Below are positions 1-8,325 of a DNA stretch of 64,000 bases, one piece after another. The notes beneath the pieces are model-generated. The model was given only the letters and a program-made list of their open reading frames with translations, had not been told where the DNA came from and did not search any database. This DNA comes from Salinicola socius (GTDB lineage: Bacteria > Pseudomonadota > Gammaproteobacteria > Pseudomonadales > Halomonadaceae). The position numbers were made by a program, and so were the translations under genes. Every line of letters starts with the position of its first letter. Position 1 is the first letter of the stretch. The stretch spans positions 1-64,000 of the forward strand of contig NZ_MSDO01000021.1 in the NCBI RefSeq assembly GCF_001937195.1, given 5' to 3'.

Positions 1-63
1 CTCCACGTCCGTAAGGACACTAGCACCTGAAGCTAGCGCGTCTACCAATTCCGCCATCTGGGC
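1..63 (-). tRNA. tRNA-Leu (anticodon CAG), 3' end cut by window edge
   Basis: Read on the minus strand, the sequence starts GCCCAGATGGCGGAATTGG and has a D-loop with GGTAGACGCG. The anticodon stem CTAGC/GCTAG encloses the loop TTCAGGT, so the anticodon is CAG and the tRNA decodes CUG. A long class II variable arm (GTCCTTACGGAC) follows, as expected for tRNA-Leu. The T-arm, acceptor 3' strand and CCA lie beyond position 1. A good promoter sits just upstream at 77-104. Confidence 0.95.
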
Positions 64-76
64 CAAGGCGCGATGC

Positions 77-104
77 ATGATACCGACTCTGCGACCGAAT
101 GCAA
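77..104 (-). promoter_or_regulatory. Candidate promoter of tRNA-Leu
   Basis: On the minus strand a -35 hexamer TTGCAT (104-99) and a -10 hexamer TATCAT (82-77) are separated by 16 bp. A GC-rich discriminator follows, and the predicted start is a few bases before the tRNA 5' end at 63. GC-rich discriminators are typical of stable RNA promoters under stringent control; that last point is inference. Confidence 0.6.
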
Positions 105-204
105 GCGTCTCATGGCCGGTGTGAAAGCCGCGTTCCGAGCAGCTTCTCAGGCGTCGTCAAGCAGGGTGTCGAGGTGGCAATTGGGCCTGTAGGTCAGTGC
201 ATGG

Positions 205-233
205 TTGGGTCGAACAGGCGTGGCCGCTATACT
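205..233 (+). promoter_or_regulatory. Candidate sigma-70 promoter of rnr
   Basis: TTGGGT (205-210) and TATACT (228-233) are separated by exactly 17 bp. Transcription would start near 240 and give a leader of about 95 nt before the rnr start codon at 335. The rest of the 64-334 gap shows no convincing gene. Confidence 0.6.
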
Positions 234-334
234 TGTCGCATGAATCCCAAAAAACTGAACGGCTCAAGCCGCCCGCCGCGTGCATTTTCTTTATCACTCA
301 GGCCCAACTGGCTCAACGCAAGGACGATGGTTGC

Positions 335-2818
335 ATGACTCATTGGACGTTGAATGACGATCCGCACGCGGCTCGTGAAACCCAGAAATATGACAATCCC
401 GTACCCAGTCGTGAGTATCTGTTGGCACGACTGGAGGAGTACGGCAAGCCGATTACCCACGAAAACATGAGCGCCATGCTGGGGCTCGAGGACGAGAACC
501 AGCTGGAGGCCGTGCGTCGCCGGCTGGCGGCGATGGAACGCGACGGGCAGATCCTCAAGGATCGCAAGGGCGCCTACGCGCTCATCGACAAGCTCGATCT
601 GATCAAGGGGCGGGTTCAAGGCCATCGTGATGGCATGGGCTTCCTGATCCGTCATGACGGCGTCAAGCCCGATCTGGTACTGCCGCCACGTCAGATGCGC
701 CGGGTATTCAATGGCGACGTGGTGCTGGCGCGTATCAGTGGGCGGGATCGCCGCAACCGCGCCGAGGGCACCATTGCCGAAGTGCTGGCGCGCAACACCC
801 AGACGCTGGTCGGCGTATTTCGTCAGAACACCTCCGAGTTTGCGGTTCTGATCCCCGAGAATTCTCGGATCAGCCAGGAGGTGATCATCCCCCACAGTGT
901 CAGCGGCGGGGCGAAAGACGGGCAGATCGTTTCCGTTCGCATCACCCAGCAGCCGGAAACGCGCAAGCAGCCGGTCGGTGAAGTGGTGGAGATCCTGGGC
1001 GAGCGGATGGATCCCGGTCTCGAGATCGACATTGCGATTCGCTCCCACGACATACCTGCCGACTTTCCGCCGGAAGTGGATGACCAGATCGCCGGCATGT
1101 CTGCCGAGGTCAAGGAGGAGGACAAGACGGCCCGTATCGACCTCCGCGAGATGCCGCTGGTCACCATCGACGGCGAGGATGCCAAGGATTTCGATGACGC
1201 TGTCTGTGCCTGGAAGACCAAATCCGGCAGTTGGAAGCTGGTGGTGGCAATCGCCGATGTCTCTCATTACGTCCGCGGTGGCAGCGCGCTGGACAACGAA
1301 GCCTATATTCGCGGCAATTCGGTCTACTTCCCCGGTCAGGTCGTGCCGATGCTGCCGGAGCTGCTTTCCAACGGGCTGTGCTCGCTCAATCCGCACGTCG
1401 ATCGCCTGACCATGGTCTGCGAGATGAACATTTCGCAGACCGGTACCATCAGCCGCTACAAGTTCTACGAAGCGGTGATCCAGTCCCATGCGCGGCTGAC
1501 CTACAATCAGGTCGGTACCATGCTGCAGGAGGCGGACAGTGAAGAAGGCATCGCGCTGAGAGAGCGCTATCGTGAGCTGGTGCCCTCGCTCGAGAATCTC
1601 CACGGCCTCTATCAGGTGCTGCGCAAGGCGCGCGAAGTGCGTGGTGCCATCGACTTCGAGACCACCGAAACAGAGATCGTCTTCAATGACGAGCGCAAGA
1701 TCGAGAAGATCGTCCCGCGTAGCCGCAACGACGCCCACAAGGTGATCGAGGAGTGCATGCTGGCGGCCAACGTCGCGACGGCACGATTCCTCGACAAGCA
1801 CGACCTGCCCGCGCTCTATCGAGTCCACCAGGCGCCGGCGCCGGAGCGTCTGGAGAATCTCCGGGTATTCCTGGGCGAGCTGGGCCTGACGCTGGGCGGG
1901 GGCGACGAGCCGACGCCCAAGGATTATCAGGCGTTGCGCGAGGTGATCCAGAACCGGCCGGACTTCGATATCATCCAGACGGTGATGCTGCGTTCGATGA
2001 GTCAGGCGGTCTACTCGCCGCAGAACGATGGGCACTTCGGCCTCGCCTATCAGGCCTATGCGCACTTCACCTCGCCGATTCGCCGCTACCCCGATCTGCT
2101 GGTGCATCGCGCGATTCGCTCGGTCATTCGCGGCCCGCGTCAGACCCAGACCGTGCAGCGTGCCGAAGGCGCCCCGGTGGAAAAACCCACCACCTGGTGC
2201 CCTTACACCTTCGAACAGATGATCGAGCTGGGCGAGCACTGCTCGATGACCGAACGTCGCGCCGACGACGCGACGCGGGATGTCACCGACTGGCTCAAGT
2301 GCGAGTTCCTTTCCGACAAGGTCGGCGAAGTCTACGAAGGCACGATCGCTTCCGTCACGCAGTTCGGCATTTTCGTGCGTCTCGACGATGTCTATGTGGA
2401 AGGACTGGTGCACGTGACGTCGCTGCCGTCCGACTACTACCATTTCGAAGCCGACAAGCATCGCCTCAAGGGTGAGCGCAGTGGTGTTGCCTATCGCCTG
2501 GGCGACGGAGTCACGGTTCGTGTGGCGCGCGTCGATCTCGATGATCGCAAGATCGATTTCGACCTTGCCGATTCGACGCCGCGGCATCACCGCACGCCGC
2601 GTGGTCAGAAGCCCGGTGCGGGGAAAGCCTCCGGTGACGGCGCATCGGCCAGGAAGTCGTCGTCGAGCAAGAGTCGTCCCGGCAAGCGCGAGCGCCAGGG
2701 CGCCGCGGCGGGAAAAGACACGAGCGCTGACGAGTCGGCGCCTGACGCGGCCAACAACGAGGGTGGCGCGCCCAAGCGTCGTACCCGCGGCCCACGTCAG
2801 CGTCGGGGAAAAGGATGA
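335..2818 (+). CDS. rnr: Ribonuclease R (3'-5' exoribonuclease)
   Basis: A processive 3'-to-5' hydrolytic exoribonuclease that degrades structured RNA, including rRNA and defective mRNA. The product is about 827 residues, close to the usual size of about 810. It has an N-terminal winged-helix and cold-shock region, an RNB catalytic domain with the acidic motif DGEDAKDFDDAV near residues 279-290, and an S1 domain near residues 660-745 (GTIASVTQFGIFVRL). The C-terminal tail is Lys/Arg/Ser-rich. The frame is open upstream to 197, but ATG 335 is preferred: it has an AAGGA-like site about 10 nt upstream, and the peptide before it looks unlike RNase R. rlmB follows about 45 bp downstream, the usual gammaproteobacterial pairing. 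Confidence 0.97.
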   Translation: MTHWTLNDDPHAARETQKYDNPVPSREYLLARLEEYGKPITHENMSAMLGLEDENQLEAVRRRLAAMERDGQILKDRKGAYALIDKLDLIKGRVQGHRDGMGFLIRHDGVKPDLVLPPRQMRRVFNGDVVLARISGRDRRNRAEGTIAEVLARNTQTLVGVFRQNTSEFAVLIPENSRISQEVIIPHSVSGGAKDGQIVSVRITQQPETRKQPVGEVVEILGERMDPGLEIDIAIRSHDIPADFPPEVDDQIAGMSAEVKEEDKTARIDLREMPLVTIDGEDAKDFDDAVCAWKTKSGSWKLVVAIADVSHYVRGGSALDNEAYIRGNSVYFPGQVVPMLPELLSNGLCSLNPHVDRLTMVCEMNISQTGTISRYKFYEAVIQSHARLTYNQVGTMLQEADSEEGIALRERYRELVPSLENLHGLYQVLRKAREVRGAIDFETTETEIVFNDERKIEKIVPRSRNDAHKVIEECMLAANVATARFLDKHDLPALYRVHQAPAPERLENLRVFLGELGLTLGGGDEPTPKDYQALREVIQNRPDFDIIQTVMLRSMSQAVYSPQNDGHFGLAYQAYAHFTSPIRRYPDLLVHRAIRSVIRGPRQTQTVQRAEGAPVEKPTTWCPYTFEQMIELGEHCSMTERRADDATRDVTDWLKCEFLSDKVGEVYEGTIASVTQFGIFVRLDDVYVEGLVHVTSLPSDYYHFEADKHRLKGERSGVAYRLGDGVTVRVARVDLDDRKIDFDLADSTPRHHRTPRGQKPGAGKASGDGASARKSSSSKSRPGKRERQGAAAGKDTSADESAPDAANNEGGAPKRRTRGPRQRRGKG

Positions 2819-2863
2819 GCGCGCCGTTGATCTTTCGAGCCGCGGCGCACGGTGGGTAATGCC

Positions 2864-3679
2864 ATGAGTCGTTCAACCAGCCGGCGTCAACCTGCCAAGT
2901 CCCAGGATCGCCCCCGCACGCCCGATGGGCTCGAATCGGTCTACGGGGTGCACGCCGTTCGCGCGCTGTTCGAACGGGGTCAGCCGCCGAAGGTGCTGTG
3001 GATCCAGCAAGGTCATGCCGAGCAGCGCCTGGAGGCACTGTTGCAGCTCGCCCACGCCGCCGGATGTGATCTGAAACGGGTGGCGCGAGAAACCCTGGAT
3101 GGGGTGTCCAATCAGGCCTCCCATCAGGGGGTGATCGGATTTTGCGAGCCGCTGGTGGCGGAAAGTGAAACCACTCTTTGGTGGCGGCTCGAGCAGTGGC
3201 TAAAGGGCGAGCCGCCGCTGCTGCTGATTCTCGATGGCGTGACGGATCCGCACAATCTTGGAGCTTGCCTGCGCAGTGCCGATGCCGCCGGTGTCAACGG
3301 CGTCATCGTTCCCAAGGACAAGTCCGCGCCGCTGAACGCCACCGTTCGCAAGGTGGCCTGCGGGGCGGCCGAGCTGGTGCCGGTGTTTCAGGTCACCAAT
3401 CTGGCGCGTTGCATGGACAAGCTCAAGCAGCAGGGGGTTTGGATCACCGGCACTGCCGGCGAGGCCGACAGCCTGCTCTACGACGCCGATTTCACCGCCC
3501 CCTGTGCGCTGGTGATGGGGGCGGAAGGCAAGGGCATGCGCCGTTTGACCCGCGAGGCCTGTGACGGACTGGTCAAGTTACCGATGCAGGGCGGCGTTTC
3601 CAGCCTCAACGTCTCGGTCGCCACGGGGATCTGTCTGTTCGAGGCCGTTCGTCAGCGCGGGCTCGCGGCCAGCGGTTAA
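2864..3679 (+). CDS. rlmB: 23S rRNA (guanosine-2'-O-)-methyltransferase RlmB
   Basis: A SpoU-family (SPOUT fold) enzyme that 2'-O-methylates G2251 in the peptidyl-transferase P loop of 23S rRNA using S-adenosylmethionine. The product is 271 residues. The SpoU_sub_bind N-terminal region carries GLESVYGVHAVRALF. The three SpoU motifs are present: DPHNLGACLRSADAAG near 125, VMGAEGKGMRRL near 217, and SLNVSVATGICLFE near 245. ATG 2864 is chosen because GGTGGG lies 7 nt upstream; an in-frame GTG at 2852 would add four residues. It follows rnr on the same strand and is probably co-transcribed. Confidence 0.95.
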   Translation: MSRSTSRRQPAKSQDRPRTPDGLESVYGVHAVRALFERGQPPKVLWIQQGHAEQRLEALLQLAHAAGCDLKRVARETLDGVSNQASHQGVIGFCEPLVAESETTLWWRLEQWLKGEPPLLLILDGVTDPHNLGACLRSADAAGVNGVIVPKDKSAPLNATVRKVACGAAELVPVFQVTNLARCMDKLKQQGVWITGTAGEADSLLYDADFTAPCALVMGAEGKGMRRLTREACDGLVKLPMQGGVSSLNVSVATGICLFEAVRQRGLAASG

Positions 3680-3709
3680 GCTTGCACCGACTGGTTCCTG
3701 TCTCTACAA

Positions 3710-3737
3710 TTGCGCGGTTCTGTGGGCAGGCTATGCT
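3710..3737 (+). promoter_or_regulatory. Candidate promoter of the rpsF operon
   Basis: TTGCGC (3710-3715) and TATGCT (3732-3737) are separated by 16 bp. A leader of roughly 220 nt would follow before rpsF. The rest of the 3680-3961 gap shows no credible ORF. It is a reasonable place for the S6:S18 autoregulatory leader structure known upstream of rpsF in many bacteria, but I could not confirm the fold. Confidence 0.4.
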
Positions 3738-3961
3738 CATGGAACGCGACTCTATCCCCGAATTTCTCTGATGCGAGGGGTTCGTCCGGTCTTTCACGGG
3801 CGGGTCTGTCGGAGCGACAAGGGAAGAGCGCTAATTGGTCTGAATATTCGGATATCACTGCGATCACTCATCGCAATCCGGTATCGACTCCTTGCTTCTC
3901 ATGGTGGCCATCTATCGATGATCGGCACCGTGCAGAAGCTGCCAAACCGAAAGGAGCTAAC

Positions 3962-4381
3962 ATGCGTCATTACGAAATCGTGTTCATGGTCCATCCGGAC
4001 CAGAGCGAGCAGGTTCCGGCCATGGTCGAGCGCTACACCGGCCTCGTCACCGAAAACGGCGGCACCGTGCATCGTCTCGAAGATTGGGGGCGCCGCCATC
4101 TGGCCTACCCGATCAACAAGATCCACAAGGCACACTACGTGCTGATGAACGTCGAATGCAGCGGCGAGACTCTCGACGAGATCGAGAACATCTTCCGTTT
4201 CAACGACGCCATCATCCGCAGCATGATCGTGCGCAGCAAAGAGGCCGTGACTGAAGCCTCGCCGATGATGAAGCCGACCGAAGAAAAGAGCCGTCGCCGT
4301 GACGACAAGCCCTCCGAGCGTGGTGATCGTGAGCGTTCAGAACGCCCCGAGCGTTCCGAAGCCGCTGAAGAAACCCATTGA
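3962..4381 (+). CDS. rpsF: 30S ribosomal protein S6
   Basis: S6 binds the 16S rRNA central domain as a heterodimer with S18. The product is 139 residues. It begins [17 protein letters not shown], followed by the typical [20 protein letters not shown] segment and the [13 protein letters not shown] core. The tail after about residue 100 is Lys/Arg/Glu-rich, as in other gammaproteobacterial S6 proteins that are substrates for glutamate ligation. ATG 3962 has an AAAGGAG Shine-Dalgarno; the longer open frame back to 3710 has none. It heads the cluster rpsF-rpsR-membrane protein-rplI. Confidence 0.98.
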   Translation: MRHYEIVFMVHPDQSEQVPAMVERYTGLVTENGGTVHRLEDWGRRHLAYPINKIHKAHYVLMNVECSGETLDEIENIFRFNDAIIRSMIVRSKEAVTEASPMMKPTEEKSRRRDDKPSERGDRERSERPERSEAAEETH

Positions 4382-4407
4382 TTCGATTTCGCTAAGGAGA
4401 GACTCGC

Positions 4408-4635
4408 ATGGCACGTTTTTTCCGTCGCCGTAAGTTCTGTCGCTTCACCGCCGAGGGCGTGAAGTACATCGACTACAAAGACATCGATACGCTGAAAGCC
4501 TACGTCACCGAAACCGGCAAGATCGTTCCGAGCCGCATTACGGGTACTCAGGCGCGCTACCAGCGTCAGCTGTCAACCGCTATCAAGCGGGCGCGCTACC
4601 TGGCGCTGCTGCCGTACTCCGACAGCCACCAGTAA
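4408..4635 (+). CDS. rpsR: 30S ribosomal protein S18
   Basis: S18 is the partner of S6 in the platform of the small subunit. The 75-residue product is full length: [17 protein letters not shown], then [26 protein letters not shown], ending in a basic helix. An AAGGAGAG ribosome-binding site lies upstream, and the gene starts 26 bp after rpsF. Confidence 0.98.
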   Translation: MARFFRRRKFCRFTAEGVKYIDYKDIDTLKAYVTETGKIVPSRITGTQARYQRQLSTAIKRARYLALLPYSDSHQ

Positions 4636-4687
4636 ACCCCGGTTCCGGTACCCGTTGATCCGGTAAACCAAACCACAGCGAGACATC

Positions 4688-5539
4688 ATGCTGGTACTGG
4701 CCCGATGGATCATGCGCGGCATGCCGCAAGCCGTTGCGGCGGCTGCACTGACAGCGCTGGTGCCGTGGCTTTTCTGGTTCAGCGCCGCCGTGGCGGGGCT
4801 GGTCACGCTGCGCCGTGGCATGACGACGTCGGCCCCGGTATTGATCGCCGCAGCCATCCCCGCCGGTTGGTGGTGGATGCAGGGCGATGCGGTACCGCTG
4901 GCCAGTATCCTGCTGGTCACGTTGATGGCCACGGTGCTGCGGTCCCGTATGCGGTGGGCGGAAGCGCTGATCGTCGGCAGTGTCGTCTGCATGGCGATGG
5001 TGCAACTGGGTATTTTCCTCCCGGCGGGCGGTACTGCATCGCTATTGGCGGAGTTACGCCAGAGTTCGTCGGAAGTGGCCCGCATGCTGGATCAGCTATC
5101 GGCGCAGGGCGTCGATACCGAGATGATGGCAGCGATGGTAATTGGCGGTGCGACCGGCCTGGTGGTACTGCTCGCCGGCATCGCCTGTCTGGCGCTGGCT
5201 CGCAGTTGGCAGGCCGGGCTCTACAACCCTGGCGGTTTTCGCGAAGAGTTCCACGCGCTGAAACTGTCCGGGAAGCAGCTTCTGCTGCTGGTCGGGTTGA
5301 TGGTCCTGGGAGTGGTATTGGCCGTTCCCGCTGCCAGTCTGCTGGCTTGGGTACCGCTGCTGGTCGCCGGTGTGGCGCTGGTACACGGGTTTATCGGTTT
5401 GAAGGGAATGAGCGGGTTCTGGCTGGTAGGCTTCTATGCCTTGCTGTTGACCACCTGGCCCACGATTCTGATTGTACTGCTGTTGGCGTTGGTAGATACC
5501 TTCGCGGATTTTCGCGGTCGTCTGACACGCAGTGATTGA
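4688..5539 (+). CDS. Uncharacterised multi-pass membrane protein of the rpsR-rplI interval
   Basis: A 283-residue hydrophobic protein with about eight predicted membrane segments. Examples include stretches near 12-40, 60-80, 93-110, 150-170, 200-225, 228-245 and 250-270. I recognise no catalytic motif. It lies between rpsR and rplI, and its last codons overlap the upstream region of rplI, so it is probably co-translated with ribosomal proteins. A similarly placed membrane protein occurs in pseudomonads, which supports a conserved but unassigned role. The start codon has only a weak purine-rich site (GCGAGA), so expression may be lower than that of its neighbours. Confidence 0.8.
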   Translation: MLVLARWIMRGMPQAVAAAALTALVPWLFWFSAAVAGLVTLRRGMTTSAPVLIAAAIPAGWWWMQGDAVPLASILLVTLMATVLRSRMRWAEALIVGSVVCMAMVQLGIFLPAGGTASLLAELRQSSSEVARMLDQLSAQGVDTEMMAAMVIGGATGLVVLLAGIACLALARSWQAGLYNPGGFREEFHALKLSGKQLLLLVGLMVLGVVLAVPAASLLAWVPLLVAGVALVHGFIGLKGMSGFWLVGFYALLLTTWPTILIVLLLALVDTFADFRGRLTRSD

Positions 5540-5555
5540 CGAGAGGTTCACGAGA

Positions 5556-6002
5556 ATGGAAGTCATTCTGCTCGATAACATCGGTAAGCTGGGCGACCTG
5601 GGTGACAAGGTCACCGTCAAGCCCGGCTACGGTCGTAATTATCTGGTTCCTTACGGCCTGGCCGTACCGGCAACCAAAGACAACGTCGAAGCGTTCGAGA
5701 CGCAGCGTGCGGAGCTCGAAGCCCAGGCTGCCGAACGCAAGTCCCAGGCTGAGACGCGCGCTGCCCAGCTCGCCGAAATCGAGCTGTCTCTGGTCGCCAA
5801 GGCCGGTGAAGAAGGCAAGCTGTTCGGCTCCATCGGTCCGCGCGATCTGGCCGAAGCCATGGCTCAGGCCGGCATCGAAGTCGCCAAGAGCGAAGTGCGC
5901 ATGCCGGAAGGCCCGCTTCGCCAGACGGGCGAATATGACATCGCGCTGCAGCTGCATGCCGAAGTCACCTCCAGCGTCCGTGTCGTGGTAGTGGCCGAGT
6001 AA
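5556..6002 (+). CDS. rplI: 50S ribosomal protein L9
   Basis: L9 binds 23S rRNA near the L1 stalk and helps maintain reading frame. The product is 148 residues, the usual length. The N-terminal globular domain reads [19 protein letters not shown] and then [16 protein letters not shown] long charged connecting helix follows at about 45-80, then the C-terminal domain ([16 protein letters not shown]). ATG 5556 is preferred over an in-frame start at 5532 because it gives the canonical N-terminus and has an AGAGG site upstream. Confidence 0.98.
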   Translation: MEVILLDNIGKLGDLGDKVTVKPGYGRNYLVPYGLAVPATKDNVEAFETQRAELEAQAAERKSQAETRAAQLAEIELSLVAKAGEEGKLFGSIGPRDLAEAMAQAGIEVAKSEVRMPEGPLRQTGEYDIALQLHAEVTSSVRVVVVAE

Positions 6003-6037
6003 GTTTCGACCGTTATCGTGATGTGACGTCTGGCTCA

Positions 6038-6072
6038 AGGCACGCAGGGCTCACGCCCTGCGTGCCTTTTTC
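6038..6072 (+). terminator. Rho-independent terminator after rplI
   Basis: A perfect 13-bp stem (AAGGCACGCAGGG at 6038-6050 with CCCTGCGTGCCTT at 6057-6069), extendable by one C-G pair, encloses a short CTCACG loop and runs into a T tract ending at 6072. It separates the ribosomal cluster from dnaB. Confidence 0.92.
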
Positions 6073-6169
6073 ATGACCGGTAGGCGTGGCGATGGCCACG
6101 AGCCACTGGGTAGAATGAGCGCCAGATCATTTCCGCAGGTTCCACGCACGATACAGGTGAACGCCAAGC

Positions 6170-7555
6170 ATGAATCAACGCGTCGACAATGATCGGGAAA
6201 CCGCGCAGCTGAAGGTGCCGCCGCATTCGCTCGAGGCAGAGCAGTCGGTGCTGGGCGGGCTGATGCTCGACAACAGCAGCTGGGACACGGTGTCGGAGCG
6301 TCTGGTAGCGGACGATTTCTACCGTCACGAGCATCGGCTGGCGTTCAATGCGATGGCGGAACTGGCCGAGAGCACCCACCCGCTCGATGTCGTGACCCTG
6401 TCGGAAGCGCTCGAGCGTCGCGATCAGCTCGAGAGCGTGGGCGGGCTTGCCTACCTGGCGGAACTGGCGCGTAACACGCCTTCTGCCAGCAACATCCGCG
6501 CCTATGCCGATATCGTTCGTGAGCGGGCGACGCTACGCAAATTGATCCAGGCCTCGCGCCAGATCGCCGACAGCGCCTATTCGCCGGACGGCAGGCTGCC
6601 GGACGAGCTGGTCAACGAGGCCGAGCGGCTGGTCTTCCAGATCAGCGAGTCCCGGCCCAAGTTCGGCGGCCCGATCGGCATGAGTCAGTTGCTGACCAAA
6701 GCCGTCGACCGGATCGACGAGCTGTTCAACATGAAGGGCCAGATGACCGGTATCTCGACCGGTTTCCGCGACCTCGACGACATGACGTCGGGTCTGCAGC
6801 CCTCGGATCTGGTGATCATCGCCGGGCGCCCGTCGATGGGCAAGACCACCTTCGCCATGAACCTGGTCGAGCACGCGGTAGTCTCCAGCGACAAGCCGGT
6901 GGTCGTCTTCTCGATGGAGATGCCCGCTGAATCGCTGATGCTGCGCATGCTGTCGTCTCTGGGGCGCATCGATCAGACCCGTGTGCGAACCGGTCAGCTC
7001 GAGGACGAGGATTGGCCGCGGCTGACGTCGGCGGTCAATCTGCTCAAGGATCGTCAGCTGTTCATCGATGATACGCCGGCGCTATCGCCCAACGAGCTGC
7101 GCTCCCGCGTGCGCCGGATCGCCCGCGAGCACGGCAACGTCGGTCTGGTGATGATCGATTATCTCCAGTTGATGCAGGTACCCGGGCTTTCCGAGAATCG
7201 TACCGCGGAGATCTCCGAGATTTCCCGCTCGCTCAAGGGGCTGGCAAAGGAGTTCAACTGTCCGGTGGTGTCGCTGTCTCAGCTCAACCGATCACTGGAG
7301 CAGCGTCCCAACAAGCGGCCAGTGATGTCGGATCTGCGTGAGTCGGGGGCCATCGAGCAGGATGCCGACGTCATCGCCTTCGTCTATCGTGACGAGGTCT
7401 ACAATTCCGACAATCCTGACAACAAGGGGCTGGCGGAGTTGATCATCGGCAAGCAGCGTAATGGACCGATCGGCACCGTGCACATGGCCTTCATCGGCAA
7501 GTACACGCGATTCGAGGATCTGGCGCCGGACAGCTACGGTCAGCACTACGAGTAA
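6170..7555 (+). CDS. dnaB: Replicative DNA helicase DnaB
   Basis: The hexameric ATP-dependent 5'-3' helicase of the replication fork, which also recruits primase. The product is 461 residues and full length. The N-terminal collar domain (PPHSLEAEQSVLGGLMLDN) spans about 15-120. The RecA-type motor carries Walker A GRPSMGKTTFAMN near residue 219, Walker B DYLQLM near 330, and the SLSQLNRSLEQRPNKRP segment. There is no sign of an intein. It follows the ribosomal operon after a terminator, so it probably has its own promoter; a TAGAAT near 6112 is a possible -10. Confidence 0.97.
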   Translation: MNQRVDNDRETAQLKVPPHSLEAEQSVLGGLMLDNSSWDTVSERLVADDFYRHEHRLAFNAMAELAESTHPLDVVTLSEALERRDQLESVGGLAYLAELARNTPSASNIRAYADIVRERATLRKLIQASRQIADSAYSPDGRLPDELVNEAERLVFQISESRPKFGGPIGMSQLLTKAVDRIDELFNMKGQMTGISTGFRDLDDMTSGLQPSDLVIIAGRPSMGKTTFAMNLVEHAVVSSDKPVVVFSMEMPAESLMLRMLSSLGRIDQTRVRTGQLEDEDWPRLTSAVNLLKDRQLFIDDTPALSPNELRSRVRRIAREHGNVGLVMIDYLQLMQVPGLSENRTAEISEISRSLKGLAKEFNCPVVSLSQLNRSLEQRPNKRPVMSDLRESGAIEQDADVIAFVYRDEVYNSDNPDNKGLAELIIGKQRNGPIGTVHMAFIGKYTRFEDLAPDSYGQHYE

Positions 7556-7618
7556 GCCGACCGACAGTGAAGAAGCCGGCGTTGCCGGTGTTTTGGAAAG
7601 ATATCAAGGAGTCGAATC

Positions 7619-7912
7619 ATGGCAGGCGGTTTTCAGCGGGGGCGTCGTCAACGGGTCCCCAAGATCGAGGTACGAGGCCAGCTGGAGAAGCTCGAGCGGG
7701 AAGGCCCCTTCAAGGAGTGGCTGGGCATGCCCGATCTCTACCGTCACTGGCTGACGGTCGATGGCGAGCTCTACAGTTACCAGACGGAAGATGCCGAGTT
7801 GCCGGTCGCCGTCGGCGATCGCGTGGTGTTTCGCTACAAGGAAGCCAAGGCGGGCAAGTGGATCGATCGAAACTCTCTGGGCAAGGCGATCGATCCTTCC
7901 GATTATCGCTAG
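7619..7912 (+). CDS. Uncharacterised 97-residue basic protein downstream of dnaB
   Basis: The 97-residue product starts MAGGFQRGRRQRVPKIEVRG and is rich in Lys, Arg and Glu, with no membrane segment or signal peptide. An AAGGA site lies 8 nt before ATG 7619. It starts 63 bp after dnaB and may be read with it. I recognise no family. The mix of beta-type segments (WLTVDGELYSYQ, VGDRVVFRYKEA) with a basic N-terminus would suit a small nucleic-acid-binding protein, but that is a guess. Its TAG stop codon coincides with the TA end of the repeat element starting at 7910, so the native C-terminus may have been altered by that insertion. Confidence 0.7.
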   Translation: MAGGFQRGRRQRVPKIEVRGQLEKLEREGPFKEWLGMPDLYRHWLTVDGELYSYQTEDAELPVAVGDRVVFRYKEAKAGKWIDRNSLGKAIDPSDYR

Positions 7913-8098
7913 GCCATGTCTGAAAAGTACTGCGCTTGCCCATGCGGCGTTAACAATCGGCTGGTGCGTCAGCCCGGTCAAGGTGTTCATTGACACCCCG
8001 TAAACTGGTACGCCAGCCCGGTCCGTCTTCGCCGATTTTTGCCTTGGCTACGCGCCCCGCGTCTTGCCTTCGCTCGTCGACTTTTCAGACAAGGCCTA
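7910..8098. mobile_element. MITE-like element A, 189 bp, TA-bounded
   Basis: The ends are long inverted repeats: 7910-7928 (TAGGCCATGTCTGAAAAGT) and 8080-8098 match at 18 of 19 positions as reverse complements. Both ends finish in TA, as expected if the element inserted at a TA dinucleotide the way Tc1/mariner/IS630-type elements do. No ORF inside is credible. It follows the stop codon of the 97-residue gene and abuts element B. The mobile origin is inference; it could also be a structured repeat. Confidence 0.55.
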
Positions 8099-8260
8099 GT
8101 GTGGTGTCTCACAAATACCATCCAATAATATCGGTCCCTGGCGCCGCCATGCGGCGTTGCTCGTCGTTGCCATAGACCCCACTATGACGCCTCCTCGCGC
8201 CTTGCCTGGCAACGCCATGCATCCGATATTTCTTCGCGTTACTTGCGAGACGCCACACTA
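8097..8260. mobile_element. MITE-like element B, 164 bp, TA-bounded
   Basis: The ends 8097-8114 (TAGTGTGGTGTCTCACAA) and 8243-8260 match at 16 of 18 positions as reverse complements. A second nested inverted repeat uses ATATCGG near 8128-8134 and CCGATAT near 8223-8229. The element shares its left TA with the right end of element A. The terminal consensus of A and B is related (GTCT followed by an A-rich stretch), so they may be two members of one family. No credible ORF is present. Confidence 0.55.
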
Positions 8261-8325
8261 GGCGCTGCCATTCCGACGACAATGTAATTTTATGTGTCAT
8301 TGTTGTGTCATGATATTGCTGTTTC

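Noticed and set aside
227-2590. Very long minus-strand open frame opposite rnr
   Set aside because: It is the antisense shadow of rnr, a common effect in GC-rich DNA; no ribosome-binding site and no recognisable product.
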